Shown here: positions 1 to 7,287 of the stretch, piece by piece
Layout: each line of letters begins with the position of its first letter
Numbering within the stretch: the stretch's first letter is position 1
From: CAG-177 sp003514385
GTDB taxonomy: Bacteria > Bacillota > Clostridia > Oscillospirales > Acutalibacteraceae
NCBI GenBank assembly: GCA_051920445.1
Contig: JBPPLN010000001.1
Span: 310,001 to 374,000, forward strand
Direction of reading: 5' to 3'
Length of the DNA: 64,000 nt
The notes under the pieces: model-generated
Seen by the model: only the letters and a program-made list of their open reading frames with translations
The model's database searches: none
What the model was told of the DNA's origin: nothing
Made by a program: the position numbers and the translations under genes

Positions 1-426
1 TCAAGGCTGTTTCTCCTGTTTCAGATTTGCCGGACCGAACGAGCCCGGCAGAAGCTCTTTGAGCCTGAACGAATGAAGTCCATGCTCGGTGTTACAGATT
101 ATTTCAAAATTTTCACAGTCGCAGAACTCCGCCATTACCTGGCGGCAGACTCCGCAAGGCGTACACGCATTGACTCCGTCTTTTCCGCCCGCAACGGCTA
201 TTGCGCGAAAATCGCGCCTGCCGTCCGACACGGCTTTGAAAAAGGCGGTGCGCTCGGCGCAGACGGTCGGAGTATATGCGGCGTTTTCGATGTTGCACCC
301 GGTATATACCGATCCGTCGGAGCAGAGAAGCGCCGCGCCGACACTGTAGCCGGAATAAGGCGAATATGATTTGAGACGGGCTTCGGCGGCTTTTTTGAAG
401 AGTTCACTGCGCTCGTTACCGGTCAT
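1..426 (-). CDS. cdd: Cytidine deaminase
   Basis: Deaminates cytidine and deoxycytidine to the uridine forms in cytosolic pyrimidine salvage. The zinc site is visible: C56-A-E58 supplies the first ligand and the catalytic glutamate, and P-C91-x-x-C94 supplies the other two ligands. The 141 residues are close to the ~130 usual for the short tetrameric class. I chose the ATG at 424-426 because it overlaps the deoB stop as ATGA, which implies translational coupling; the reading frame continues to 486 but only inside deoB. It is the last visible gene of deoC-deoD-deoB-cdd, and its TGA occupies the first three bases of the window, so whatever follows is not seen. Confidence 0.95.
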   Translation of the reverse strand: MTGNERSELFKKAAEARLKSYSPYSGYSVGAALLCSDGSVYTGCNIENAAYTPTVCAERTAFFKAVSDGRRDFRAIAVAGGKDGVNACTPCGVCRQVMAEFCDCENFEIICNTEHGLHSFRLKELLPGSFGPANLKQEKQP

Positions 427-1601
427 ATATCCGACACCTCCCGCAGAAAGCTCTCGCCGCTTTGGAGCGCAGGCAAGCCGAAGCAATCGAGCACAGATGC
501 CGAGATATCGGCAAAAGTCAGGCGCGTTCCGATATTCACCCCGGCTTTTATCTTGTCGCCGCAGACAATTATCGGGATATATTCGCGCGAGTGGTCGGTG
601 CTCGGGGTTGACGGGTCGCAGCCGTGGTCTGCGGTTATTATGAGCACATCATCAATACGCATATTTTCGAGAAATCTGCCGAGATATCCGTCGAACTCGG
701 TCAGGGCTTTTGCATAGCCGTCGACATCGTTCCTGTGTCCAAAGAGCATATCGAAATCGACGAGATTGACAAAGCAGAGACCGTTGAAATCCTCTTTTTG
801 GAGTTCGAGCGTTTTTTCCATGCCGTCGGCGTTATTTTTGTTGATACCTCTGTGATCCGTAACGCCGCGGGAGGCGAAAATATCATTTATCTTGCCGACG
901 GATATGACATCGAAGCCCGAAGCTTTCAGACGGTCGAGCATTGTCTCCCCGGTCGGTTCGAGAGAAAAATCATGCCTGCCGGAGGTTCTGTAAAAGTTCG
1001 GATATTCGCCTTTGAACGGACGGGCTATAACCCTGCCGACGGCAAGCTCGTCTTTGAGCATACCGCGAGCTGTGCGGCAGATACCATAGAGCTCTTCGAG
1101 AGGAACTATATCCTCGTGGGCGGCTATCTGAAAGACGCTGTCCGCAGAGGTATAGACTATGAGGTCGCCGGTCTCCATATGCTGTCTGCCGTAGTCAAGA
1201 ATAACCTGCGTGCCCGAATAGGGTTTGTTGCAGAGCACGCCGCGTCCGGTAAGGCGCGAAAACTCGTCGATAGCATACTGCGGGAAGCCGTCCGGGAAAG
1301 TCGGCATAGGCTTTTCGGACACAACTCCGGCTATCTCCCAATGACCTGTAGTTGTATCCTTTCCGGCAGAACGCTCGGCGGCTCTGCCGAATGCGCCGCG
1401 CGGCGACGCGACCGCACCCTTGGGCGATATCCCGTCGATATTGAAAAGTCCGAGGGAGCGCATATTCGGCACGTCGAAGCATTCCGAGCGGCTGACCGCG
1501 CCGAAAGTGTCGCTGCCGCAGTCGCCGTATTTCGCGGCATCGGGCAGTTCGCCGACGCCGAAAGAATCGAGAACTATAAGAAAAACTCGCTTTGTTTTCA
1601 A
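423..1601 (-). CDS. deoB: Phosphopentomutase
   Basis: Interconverts (deoxy)ribose-1-phosphate and -5-phosphate, linking nucleoside phosphorolysis to DeoC and the pentose phosphate pathway. It is an alkaline-phosphatase-fold enzyme: N-terminal LDSFGVGELPDA metal-binding motif, GKDTTTGHWE around the phosphorylated threonine, and C-terminal DHGCDPSTPSTDHSRE with metal-binding Asp and His. About 392 residues, normal for the family. The frame opens with GTG at 1610, but that GTG is part of the ribosome binding site GGAGTG (1613-1608). The TTG at 1601, six bases further on, is the better start. It lies 14 bases after deoD and overlaps cdd by four. Confidence 0.95.
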   Translation of the reverse strand: MKTKRVFLIVLDSFGVGELPDAAKYGDCGSDTFGAVSRSECFDVPNMRSLGLFNIDGISPKGAVASPRGAFGRAAERSAGKDTTTGHWEIAGVVSEKPMPTFPDGFPQYAIDEFSRLTGRGVLCNKPYSGTQVILDYGRQHMETGDLIVYTSADSVFQIAAHEDIVPLEELYGICRTARGMLKDELAVGRVIARPFKGEYPNFYRTSGRHDFSLEPTGETMLDRLKASGFDVISVGKINDIFASRGVTDHRGINKNNADGMEKTLELQKEDFNGLCFVNLVDFDMLFGHRNDVDGYAKALTEFDGYLGRFLENMRIDDVLIITADHGCDPSTPSTDHSREYIPIIVCGDKIKAGVNIGTRLTFADISASVLDCFGLPALQSGESFLREVSDI

Positions 1602-1615
1602 AAATATCACTCCGT

Positions 1616-2320
1616 TTAGAGAGTATTGAGGGCTATTTCTATCATTTCATCAAAGCTCTGCTCACGCTCTGCAGGCGAGCATTCGCCGCTCGTCGGATCC
1701 ATGGGCAGGTCGGATATAGTGCAGATGCACAGCGCGTTTTTGCCGGAGCGTGCGGCGTTCATATAGAGCGCGGCAGCCTCCATTTCAACTGCCAGAACAC
1801 CCATTTTGCGCCACAGTTCAAAGCTCGGGATATCCTCATAAAAAGTATCGGAGGAAACAATATTGCCCACCACAGGCTCTTTGCCCATCTTTCTCGCGGC
1901 GGACACCGCCTTTTCGAGCAGAGAGAACGACGCTATCGGCGCAAACGCACCTGGCAGACCGAATTGGTGGGCAAAATTCGAATTGGTACACGCGCCCGCT
2001 CCTATAACAACATCACGCAGTTTAAGTCCGGGAGCTATCCCGCCGGCGGAACCGACGCGGATAATATTATCGACATCGTAGAAATTGAAAAGCTCATAAG
2101 AGTAAATGCCCATCGACGGCATACCCATACCGGAAGCCATAACCGAGACAGGCTTGCCGTGATATGTTCCGGTATAGCCCTGAATGCCTCTGACATTGTT
2201 TACGAGGCGGGCGTCGTCGAGAAAAGTTTCGGCGATATACTTTGCTCTTAAAGGATCGCCGGGCATGATGACTGTTTTGGCGAAGTCGCCTTTGTTCGCG
2301 GTATTGTGTGCTGTTGACAT
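1616..2320 (-). CDS. deoD: Purine-nucleoside phosphorylase, DeoD type
   Basis: Cleaves purine (deoxy)nucleosides with phosphate to base and (deoxy)ribose-1-phosphate. The 234 residues match the hexameric bacterial PNP class. Seen in the sequence: a phosphate-binding MPGDPLRAK segment near the N-terminus, RVGSAGG in the middle and VEMEAAALY, the nucleoside-binding motif, near residue 180. The start at 2320 is preceded by AAAGGAGAG, which overlaps the end of deoC; the 18 extra residues possible upstream would lie in deoC. Operon order deoC-deoD-deoB-cdd gives complete salvage of deoxynucleosides to acetaldehyde and glyceraldehyde-3-phosphate. Confidence 0.95.
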   Translation of the reverse strand: MSTAHNTANKGDFAKTVIMPGDPLRAKYIAETFLDDARLVNNVRGIQGYTGTYHGKPVSVMASGMGMPSMGIYSYELFNFYDVDNIIRVGSAGGIAPGLKLRDVVIGAGACTNSNFAHQFGLPGAFAPIASFSLLEKAVSAARKMGKEPVVGNIVSSDTFYEDIPSFELWRKMGVLAVEMEAAALYMNAARSGKNALCICTISDLPMDPTSGECSPAEREQSFDEMIEIALNTL

Positions 2321-2333
2321 ATTGACTCTCCTT

Positions 2334-2999
2334 TCAATATCCGGACGCATCAAGACCCTTGGCGAGCTTGACAATTCTGCTCGTGCCGAGCCTGTCGCAG
2401 CCGAGGGCTATGAACTTCTCAGCATCCTCGAGGCTGCTGATGCCGCCTGCGGCTTTCATTTTCACGTTGCTTCCTATATGCTCCGAAAAGAGCTTTATAT
2501 CATCGAAAGTTGCGCCGCCCGTCGAGAAGCCGGTCGAAGTCTTTATATAGTCGGCACCGGAGCGCGTGACTATATCGCACATTGTTATCTTTTCGCTTTC
2601 GGTAAGCAGGCAGGTTTCGATAATGACTTTCAGGATTTTTCCCTCGCACGCGGCGCGAACCGCCTTTATCTCATTTTCGACATAGACGGTATTGCCGGAC
2701 TTGAGCTCGCCGACATTTATAACCATATCTATCTCATCCGCGCCGTTTTCCACTGCGTCCTTTGTCTCAAAGACCTTGACGGCGGTAGTGTTATAGCCGT
2801 TCGGAAAGCCGATGACGGTGCATATCTTCACCCTGTCCCCGACATATTCTTTCGCTCTTTTGACAAACGCAGGCGGGATGCACGCGCTCGCTGTGCCGAA
2901 TTTTTCGGCATCGATAAGTATCTGTTCGATATCACTCCACCCGGCAGTGACTCCGAGCAGGGTGTGATCGACTTTTTTGAGAATTTCTCTGATGTCCAT
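2334..2999 (-). CDS. deoC: Deoxyribose-phosphate aldolase
   Basis: Class I aldolase splitting 2-deoxyribose-5-phosphate into acetaldehyde and glyceraldehyde-3-phosphate. About 221 residues, typical length. Recognisable are the N-terminal DHTLLG motif, VIGFPNGYN, the segment DEIDMVIN, the Schiff-base lysine region DYIKTSTGF and the C-terminal MKAAGGI. The ATG at 2999 has GGAGG nine bases upstream; a longer frame to 3038 has no ribosome binding site. First gene of the deo operon, 13 bases ahead of deoD. A short hairpin with a U-tract sits in its leader (3030-3052). Confidence 0.95.
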   Translation of the reverse strand: MDIREILKKVDHTLLGVTAGWSDIEQILIDAEKFGTASACIPPAFVKRAKEYVGDRVKICTVIGFPNGYNTTAVKVFETKDAVENGADEIDMVINVGELKSGNTVYVENEIKAVRAACEGKILKVIIETCLLTESEKITMCDIVTRSGADYIKTSTGFSTGGATFDDIKLFSEHIGSNVKMKAAGGISSLEDAEKFIALGCDRLGTSRIVKLAKGLDASGY

Positions 3000-3029
3000 T
3001 TTCTGTTCCTCCGTTGTGTTTTCTGCGGT

Positions 3030-3052
3030 AAAAAACAAAGCCTGCGCTTTGT
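3030..3052 (-). promoter_or_regulatory. Hairpin with U-tract in the deoC leader, possible attenuator
   Basis: On the minus strand ACAAAGC and GCTTTGT (3052-3046 and 3041-3035) flank a four-base loop and are followed by six T. This is the form of a short intrinsic terminator, 31 bases before the deoC start. A TTGACA overlaps the upstream arm. A function in deo operon control is inference. Confidence 0.4.
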
Positions 3053-3067
3053 CAAAAATCCGTACAA

Positions 3068-3077
3068 ATCATATGAT
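3068..3077. promoter_or_regulatory. Palindrome between deoC and cotJA, possible operator
   Basis: ATCATATGAT is a perfect 10-bp palindrome flanked by GTACAA and GTAC, in the divergent control region of the deo and cotJ operons. CATATGAT also resembles a sporulation sigma-E type -10 element for cotJA, but no convincing -35 was found. Confidence 0.25.
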
Positions 3078-3127
3078 GTACAGAGGGATGCCTCATAAAA
3101 AGCAAGATAAAGGAGTAATGTTCCGAT

Positions 3128-3334
3128 ATGAATTACAACAACCGAAGCGCCGGGAGCTGCTCCTGCTCCGTGCGCGAGGCGATGACTCCGTTCCCCGAGG
3201 ACTACAGCGTCGCCATGGCATATGTTCCGATACAGACGGATATAAGCGTATACGACGAGATGAAAGCCCTTGAAGTCGGCACGCTCTTCCCCGTCCTTAA
3301 CAAGCCGTTCAATCCTGCGAGGTGTTCAAGATGA
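3128..3334 (+). CDS. cotJA: Spore coat-associated protein CotJA
   Basis: Small protein (68 residues) of the cotJ operon, associated with the inner spore coat. The family signature is visible: an AYVPIQ segment followed by YDEMKALEVGTLFPVLNKPF. It has a ribosome binding site (AAAGGAG, 3110-3116) and overlaps cotJB by four bases as ATGA. The three genes of the operon are intact and in the usual order, which is the clearest evidence in this window that the organism forms endospores. Expression in the mother cell is expected from the family and not demonstrated by the sequence. Confidence 0.85.
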   Translation: MNYNNRSAGSCSCSVREAMTPFPEDYSVAMAYVPIQTDISVYDEMKALEVGTLFPVLNKPFNPARCSR

Positions 3335-3582
3335 CAAAGCGCGAAACTATGCTCAGGCGGCTGAGCGCCGCGCAGTTCACTCAGTGGGAACTGCATCTCT
3401 ATCTTGACACCCACCCGTCCGATCTCCAGGCTCTCGCGCTGTTTCGCAAATGCGACGCGCGGTACAGGGCGCTCAGGAGCGAATACGAGGCTCAGTTCGG
3501 CGCGCTCACGGCGCTCGACGCGACCGGTGCGGAGTGGCTCAAAGACCCGTGGCCGTGGGATACAGAGGAGTGTGGCTGCTGA
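3331..3582 (+). CDS. cotJB: Spore coat protein CotJB
   Basis: Second gene of cotJABC, 83 residues. It shows the family pattern of an N-terminal helix with QFTQWELHLYLDTHP, a central LFRKC..RY..L...YE.QFG and a C-terminal WPWD ending. The ATG at 3331 overlaps the cotJA stop and has GAGG at 3319-3322; an in-frame GTG at 3322 is part of that ribosome binding site and was not used. The stop shares one base with the cotJC start (TGATG). Its exact role in the coat is not known. Confidence 0.85.
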   Translation: MTKRETMLRRLSAAQFTQWELHLYLDTHPSDLQALALFRKCDARYRALRSEYEAQFGALTALDATGAEWLKDPWPWDTEECGC

Positions 3583-4181
3583 TGTTTGTATATGAAAAGA
3601 AGCTTCAATATCCCGTTAAGATAGCAAATCCGAACCCGAAATACGCGAAGATAATACTCGACCAATACGGCGGACCCGACGGAGAATTGGGCGCGTCGCT
3701 GCGCTATCTCAGCCAGCGGTTCACAATGCCGTATGCGCAGCTCAAGGGACTGCTCACCGATATCGGCACGGAGGAGCTCGGACACCTCGAAATGATAGGC
3801 GCGATAGTCCACCAGCTCACAAGAAATCTTACGCCCGAGGAGATAAAGAAAGGCGGATTCGACGCATATTTCGTCACCCACACCGCCGGAGTATATCCCG
3901 CAGGAGCAAACGGAATGCCCTACAGTGCGGGTTCGATGCAGTGCAAGGGAGACACGATAGCCGATCTGATGGAAGACATGGCTGCCGAGCAGAAAGCGAG
4001 AGTCACATATGACAATATTCTGCGCCTTGTTGACGACCCGGATGTCCGCGACCCGATAAAATTCCTGCGTGAGCGCGAAATAGTCCACTTCCAGCGGTTC
4101 GGCGAGGGGCTGCGCACGGTCACCGACCGGCTCAACTCGAAGAACTACTATTCTTTCAACCCGTCGTTTGACAAATGCTGA
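3582..4181 (+). CDS. cotJC: Spore coat protein CotJC, manganese-catalase family
   Basis: 199-residue ferritin-like four-helix protein of the manganese catalase family and structural partner of CotJA and CotJB. Dimanganese ligand motifs are visible as TEELGHLEM near residue 62 and REREIVHFQRFGE near residue 163. The start is at 3582, sharing one base with the cotJB stop, with AGAGGAG upstream; the longer frame from 3450 is inside cotJB. Family members are suggested to protect spores against peroxide, which is inference here. A GC-rich hairpin follows 14 bases downstream. Confidence 0.9.
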   Translation: MFVYEKKLQYPVKIANPNPKYAKIILDQYGGPDGELGASLRYLSQRFTMPYAQLKGLLTDIGTEELGHLEMIGAIVHQLTRNLTPEEIKKGGFDAYFVTHTAGVYPAGANGMPYSAGSMQCKGDTIADLMEDMAAEQKARVTYDNILRLVDDPDVRDPIKFLREREIVHFQRFGEGLRTVTDRLNSKNYYSFNPSFDKC

Positions 4182-4195
4182 AAATATAAACTCAA

Positions 4196-4228
4196 GGGAG
4201 CCTCAACGTTCAACGCGCCGAGGCTCCC
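4196..4228. terminator. Convergent terminator between cotJC and the BMP lipoprotein gene
   Basis: GGGAGCCTC (4196-4204) pairs with GAGGCTCCC (4220-4228), a perfect 9-bp stem. AAAAAA follows on the plus strand, and TTGAGTTTATATTTT follows on the minus strand, so it best serves transcripts coming from the minus-strand gene but may end both. Confidence 0.7.
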
Positions 4229-4238
4229 AAAAAACTGC

Positions 4239-5405
4239 TTATTTTACGAAGCTGACGGCGACATTTTCAAAAGTCTCCCCGCCCGCAAGGAAAGCGGAAA
4301 AGTCGTTCTTCACCTCAAGCGTTCCGCCGCTCTTCATAGAATTGACGAGCTTGACATAATCGCCCTCGGTGAACTTCTCAAACTTAGAGGTTGCAAAAGG
4401 CAGACCGACGGCATTGTCGTCAACGCCGAGGTTTGAAGAGAGTCCGCCGACGAGCACCCACTTGCCCGCATAGAACGAGGTAAGTATCTTCTGCACGCCC
4501 GAGCTGAGTCCCTTCATTGCCGAAGTTATAACAGTATCGGATACAGATGACTGATCGACATCAACGCCGATAGACTTGCCGTTATTTGCCAAAGCCGCTT
4601 CAAAAACGGAATCGCACATCTCGCCGCCGCAGGAGAAGATGCACTCCGTGCCGGACTTGTACCATTCGTTGACCATATTCTGAAGCTCGGTCGAAGCCGA
4701 GAAATTATCGCCGTAGCGGTAGCTGTACTTCATCTCAACGACAACGCCGGTAAGTTTTGCCGCGTCATTCGCACCCTGGACGAAGCCGTAGCCGAATCTG
4801 TTGACGGACGGGTTATTGCCCGCTCCGCCGCCGACAAAGCCGAGCTTTGTATTGCCCTCGGTAACTGCGGCGTATCCCGCAAGATAGCCGCACTGCTCCT
4901 CTTTAAATGCAACTGCCGCGACATTCGAGAGAGCCTGTCCGTCGCCGTTGGTGAGGACATAGCCGTCAACAAAGATAAACTTTGTGTCGGGATTTTCCAC
5001 TGCGGCTCGTTTGAGAGCATTCTCCTGCTCATAGCCGGTGGCGACAATTATATTCGCGCCGCCTTTTATTGCCTCGATAAACGCATTGTATCTGTCGTCA
5101 TCCGAAGCTTTGTTGCCGTTTCTGGGCTGATAATATTTATACGACTTGCCGTTTTTATAGGCAAAGAGCTTGACTCCGTCCCAGGTTCCCTGGTTGAAAG
5201 ATTTATCTTTGAGCCTGCCGACATTCGTGACCATTGCTATTTCATATTTTCCGTCTTTCGAGGTCATGGTATCGGCAATTTCATCTGCCGAAATTATTTG
5301 GCTGTCTCCCGCCTCGGTCGAGAGACGCTTTTTGCTGCATGCGGTAAGGGCGGCGCAACCGAAAATCAAAAGCACCGCAAGAAGTGCCGCAAGGGACTTC
5401 TTCAT
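4239..5405 (-). CDS. BMP-family ABC transporter substrate-binding lipoprotein
   Basis: 388-residue lipoprotein with an N-terminal hydrophobic signal and the lipobox L-T-A-C23. It then shows the BMP/Med fold: MVTNVGRLKDKSFNQGTW, an IVATGYEQENA segment, KLGFVGG, and C-terminal VGVDVDQ-type ligand residues. BMP-family proteins bind purine or other nucleosides for BmpA/NupABC-type importers. The nearby deo operon makes nucleoside uptake plausible, but no ATPase or permease gene lies next to it, so the transporter partners are elsewhere or it acts alone. Ribosome binding site AGGAGG; promoter at 5451-5479. Confidence 0.85.
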   Translation of the reverse strand: MKKSLAALLAVLLIFGCAALTACSKKRLSTEAGDSQIISADEIADTMTSKDGKYEIAMVTNVGRLKDKSFNQGTWDGVKLFAYKNGKSYKYYQPRNGNKASDDDRYNAFIEAIKGGANIIVATGYEQENALKRAAVENPDTKFIFVDGYVLTNGDGQALSNVAAVAFKEEQCGYLAGYAAVTEGNTKLGFVGGGAGNNPSVNRFGYGFVQGANDAAKLTGVVVEMKYSYRYGDNFSASTELQNMVNEWYKSGTECIFSCGGEMCDSVFEAALANNGKSIGVDVDQSSVSDTVITSAMKGLSSGVQKILTSFYAGKWVLVGGLSSNLGVDDNAVGLPFATSKFEKFTEGDYVKLVNSMKSGGTLEVKNDFSAFLAGGETFENVAVSFVK

Positions 5406-5450
5406 TGTAAAACCTCCTATATAGGACTCACGCGTCCGTTTCGATTGTTT

Positions 5451-5479
5451 ATTATATCATTTAAGCGCCTTTAAATCAA
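5451..5479 (-). promoter_or_regulatory. Sigma-A type promoter of the BMP lipoprotein gene
   Basis: On the minus strand TTGATT (5479-5474), 17 bases, TATAAT (5456-5451). The leader to the ATG at 5405 is about 40 bases and contains AGGAGG. The same -35, spacing and -10 occur at 5577-5605 and 22368-22396. Confidence 0.75.
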
Positions 5480-5576
5480 CAAAGTTTTGTGAAAAATTTA
5501 TATGATATATATAGTTATAACCACAGAAGAAAAATATATTACATTTTACAAATCGGGATTTTAAAGGCACGAAAGA

Positions 5577-5605
5577 TTGATTTTAGGGCTCGCAGATGAT
5601 ATAAT
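5577..5605 (+). promoter_or_regulatory. Sigma-A type promoter of the metallophosphoesterase gene
   Basis: TTGATT (5577-5582), 17 bases, TATAAT (5600-5605). The TTG of the -35 element is also the first codon of the longest open frame here, so the long start is not credible and the ATG at 5637 is used. Confidence 0.8.
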
Positions 5606-5636
5606 CAAAAAAAATATCAAGCGAGGTTTTCATCAG

Positions 5637-6851
5637 ATGCACCCTATAGCCGCTTTTTGCAGACGCAATTTGAACGCACTCGGGCTCGAACTCTACAGCA
5701 TCGCATATCCCCTGCTCCCGAAAGACAGGCGCGACTGGCTGTTTGAGAAAAACGTTAATATAGTTCCCGCCGAGACTGGCGTGAAGATAATAGACAAAGA
5801 CGAAGAGAGCATCACAATAGGCAAATTCAACAAGGACGGCACATATTCGGACAAGCCGTTCCGCATACTCACGACAACAGATATCCACCTCGGCGACACA
5901 CCCTCTCTGCGCCGAAAGGCGATGCAGATGCTCGCAAATCATATCGCGCAAGCAAAGCCCGATCTTGTGATATTCACGGGAGATATAATCCTCTCGAAGT
6001 TCCAGCAGCTTGACGCGGTTCAGTTCGCGCGCTTCATGGAAAAGACGGGAGTGTACTGGGCGATTGTCTTCGGCAATCACGAAGTTCACGAGGAAAAGGG
6101 CTTCTACAAATGGCTTATGCTCGACTCCATGCGCCGCTATCCGCACTGTCTCGCGCTCCATGGAGACGACAGTCTCTACGGCTACGGCAACTACAGAATA
6201 GACATCAAAAACGGCGAAAACTCTCTGCTCCAGAGCCTGTATCTTTTCGACTCCGGGCGCGACATACGCGAGAGATATTACAAAGACTACGGAGTGCCCG
6301 AGGGCATGAAGGGCTACGACTTCTTGAAGCCGGAGCAGATAGAATGGTACAAAAACTGCGTGCGCAGGACGGAAGAGAAATACAGAAAAGTAAAATCGAT
6401 GATGTATTTTCACATTCCCCTGCCGGAGTTTGAGCATGTTATGAAGCTCGACGAAAACGGGCAGTATGTTCCGACGGGCGAAGCGAAGATTTTCTACGGC
6501 GGGATGTATGAATCCGTCGGCTGTTCACCGTTCAACAGCGGAATGTTTGACGCCATATGCGAGCTCGGCAGCACTCAGGCGGTATACTGCGGACACGACC
6601 ATGTCAACGATTTCTGCGCGAACTACAAAGGGGTCTGCTTCATATACAGCCAGTGCGACGGATACGAGACATACACCATGGGCACGAACTTCGGCTGGCC
6701 GGAGGAAAAGTGGATGCAGGGCGTGACGATAACCGAGATTCTGCCCGACGGCAGCATAACGGTCGGCAGGCGCTTCAACCGCGATTATCTCAAGCGCCCC
6801 GAGCAGTTCAACGCCGAAAAACAGGCATACGAAGAGAGCAAGAGGAAATAA
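5637..6851 (+). CDS. Calcineurin-like metallophosphoesterase
   Basis: 404-residue cytosolic phosphoesterase with a two-metal site. Motifs in order: TTTDIHLGD (D-x-H), VIFTGDI (GD-x), VFGNHEVHE (GNHE), YFHIPLPEFE, and GHDHVND near the C-terminus. About 75 residues precede the catalytic domain and are not recognised. The natural substrate is unknown. The start at 5637 has GCGAGG upstream and lies about 30 bases after the -10 element. The next gene (TfoX domain) starts one base after the stop, so the two are probably cotranscribed. Confidence 0.85.
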   Translation: MHPIAAFCRRNLNALGLELYSIAYPLLPKDRRDWLFEKNVNIVPAETGVKIIDKDEESITIGKFNKDGTYSDKPFRILTTTDIHLGDTPSLRRKAMQMLANHIAQAKPDLVIFTGDIILSKFQQLDAVQFARFMEKTGVYWAIVFGNHEVHEEKGFYKWLMLDSMRRYPHCLALHGDDSLYGYGNYRIDIKNGENSLLQSLYLFDSGRDIRERYYKDYGVPEGMKGYDFLKPEQIEWYKNCVRRTEEKYRKVKSMMYFHIPLPEFEHVMKLDENGQYVPTGEAKIFYGGMYESVGCSPFNSGMFDAICELGSTQAVYCGHDHVNDFCANYKGVCFIYSQCDGYETYTMGTNFGWPEEKWMQGVTITEILPDGSITVGRRFNRDYLKRPEQFNAEKQAYEESKRK

Positions 6852-6852
6852 T

Positions 6853-7173
6853 ATGGCGTCAAGCAAAGATTATCTCGAATATGTGCTCGAACAGCTGAGC
6901 GAAGCCGGTGATGTGACGAGCCGGGCGATGATGAGCGAATACATACTCTATTTTCGCGGAAAAGTAATCGGCGGGATATACGACAACCGATTTCTCGTGA
7001 AGCCCGTTCAGGCGACGCGAAATATGATGCCGGACGCATCGGAGGAGCTGCCGTATGACGGCGCGAAGCCGATGCTGATGGTTGAAAACATCGAGGACAG
7101 AGAGTTTTTGAAAGAACTCTTTGAGGCGATGTATGACGAGCTGCCCGCACCGAAGCCGAAAAAGAAGAAATAA
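6853..7173 (+). CDS. TfoX/Sxy family N-terminal domain protein
   Basis: 106 residues matching the TfoX N-terminal domain: SKDYLEYVLEQL, RAMMSEYILYFRGKVIGGIYDNRFLVKP, PYDGAKPMLMVEN, LKELFEAMYDELP and a lysine-rich tail. Proteobacterial Sxy regulates competence with CRP, but stand-alone N-domain proteins of Clostridia have no established role, so a competence function should not be assumed. It starts one base after the metallophosphoesterase stop and ends before an intrinsic terminator. Confidence 0.85.
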   Translation: MASSKDYLEYVLEQLSEAGDVTSRAMMSEYILYFRGKVIGGIYDNRFLVKPVQATRNMMPDASEELPYDGAKPMLMVENIEDREFLKELFEAMYDELPAPKPKKKK

Positions 7174-7179
7174 AGAAAT

Positions 7180-7218
7180 GCTCCCGACCTGCAAAAGCGG
7201 ATCGGGAGCTGATTTTTA
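7180..7218 (+). terminator. Intrinsic terminator after the TfoX-domain gene
   Basis: GCTCCCGA (7180-7187) pairs with TCGGGAGC (7202-7209), followed by TGATTTTTA. Confidence 0.8.
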
Positions 7219-7242
7219 TCGCAAAGAAAGACTGTAATTTGT

Positions 7243-7272
7243 AAAAATCCCTGCCCGAACGAGCGGACAGGG
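7243..7272 (-). terminator. Intrinsic terminator after the membrane-anchored hydrolase gene
   Basis: Minus strand: CCCTGTCCG (7272-7264) pairs with CGGGCAGGG (7257-7249) with one internal mismatch, followed by ATTTTTAC. Confidence 0.75.
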
Positions 7273-7287
7273 ACAACGCTGTTTTGC

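Noticed and set aside
624..1619. Long plus-strand open frame opposite deoB (331 residues)
   Set aside because: Lies fully antisense to a clear phosphopentomutase, has no ribosome binding site and no recognisable motif. Long antisense frames are common here because of GC-rich third positions.
5406..5450. Purine riboswitch before the BMP lipoprotein or deo operon
   Set aside because: The leaders are too short and lack the conserved purine-aptamer core.
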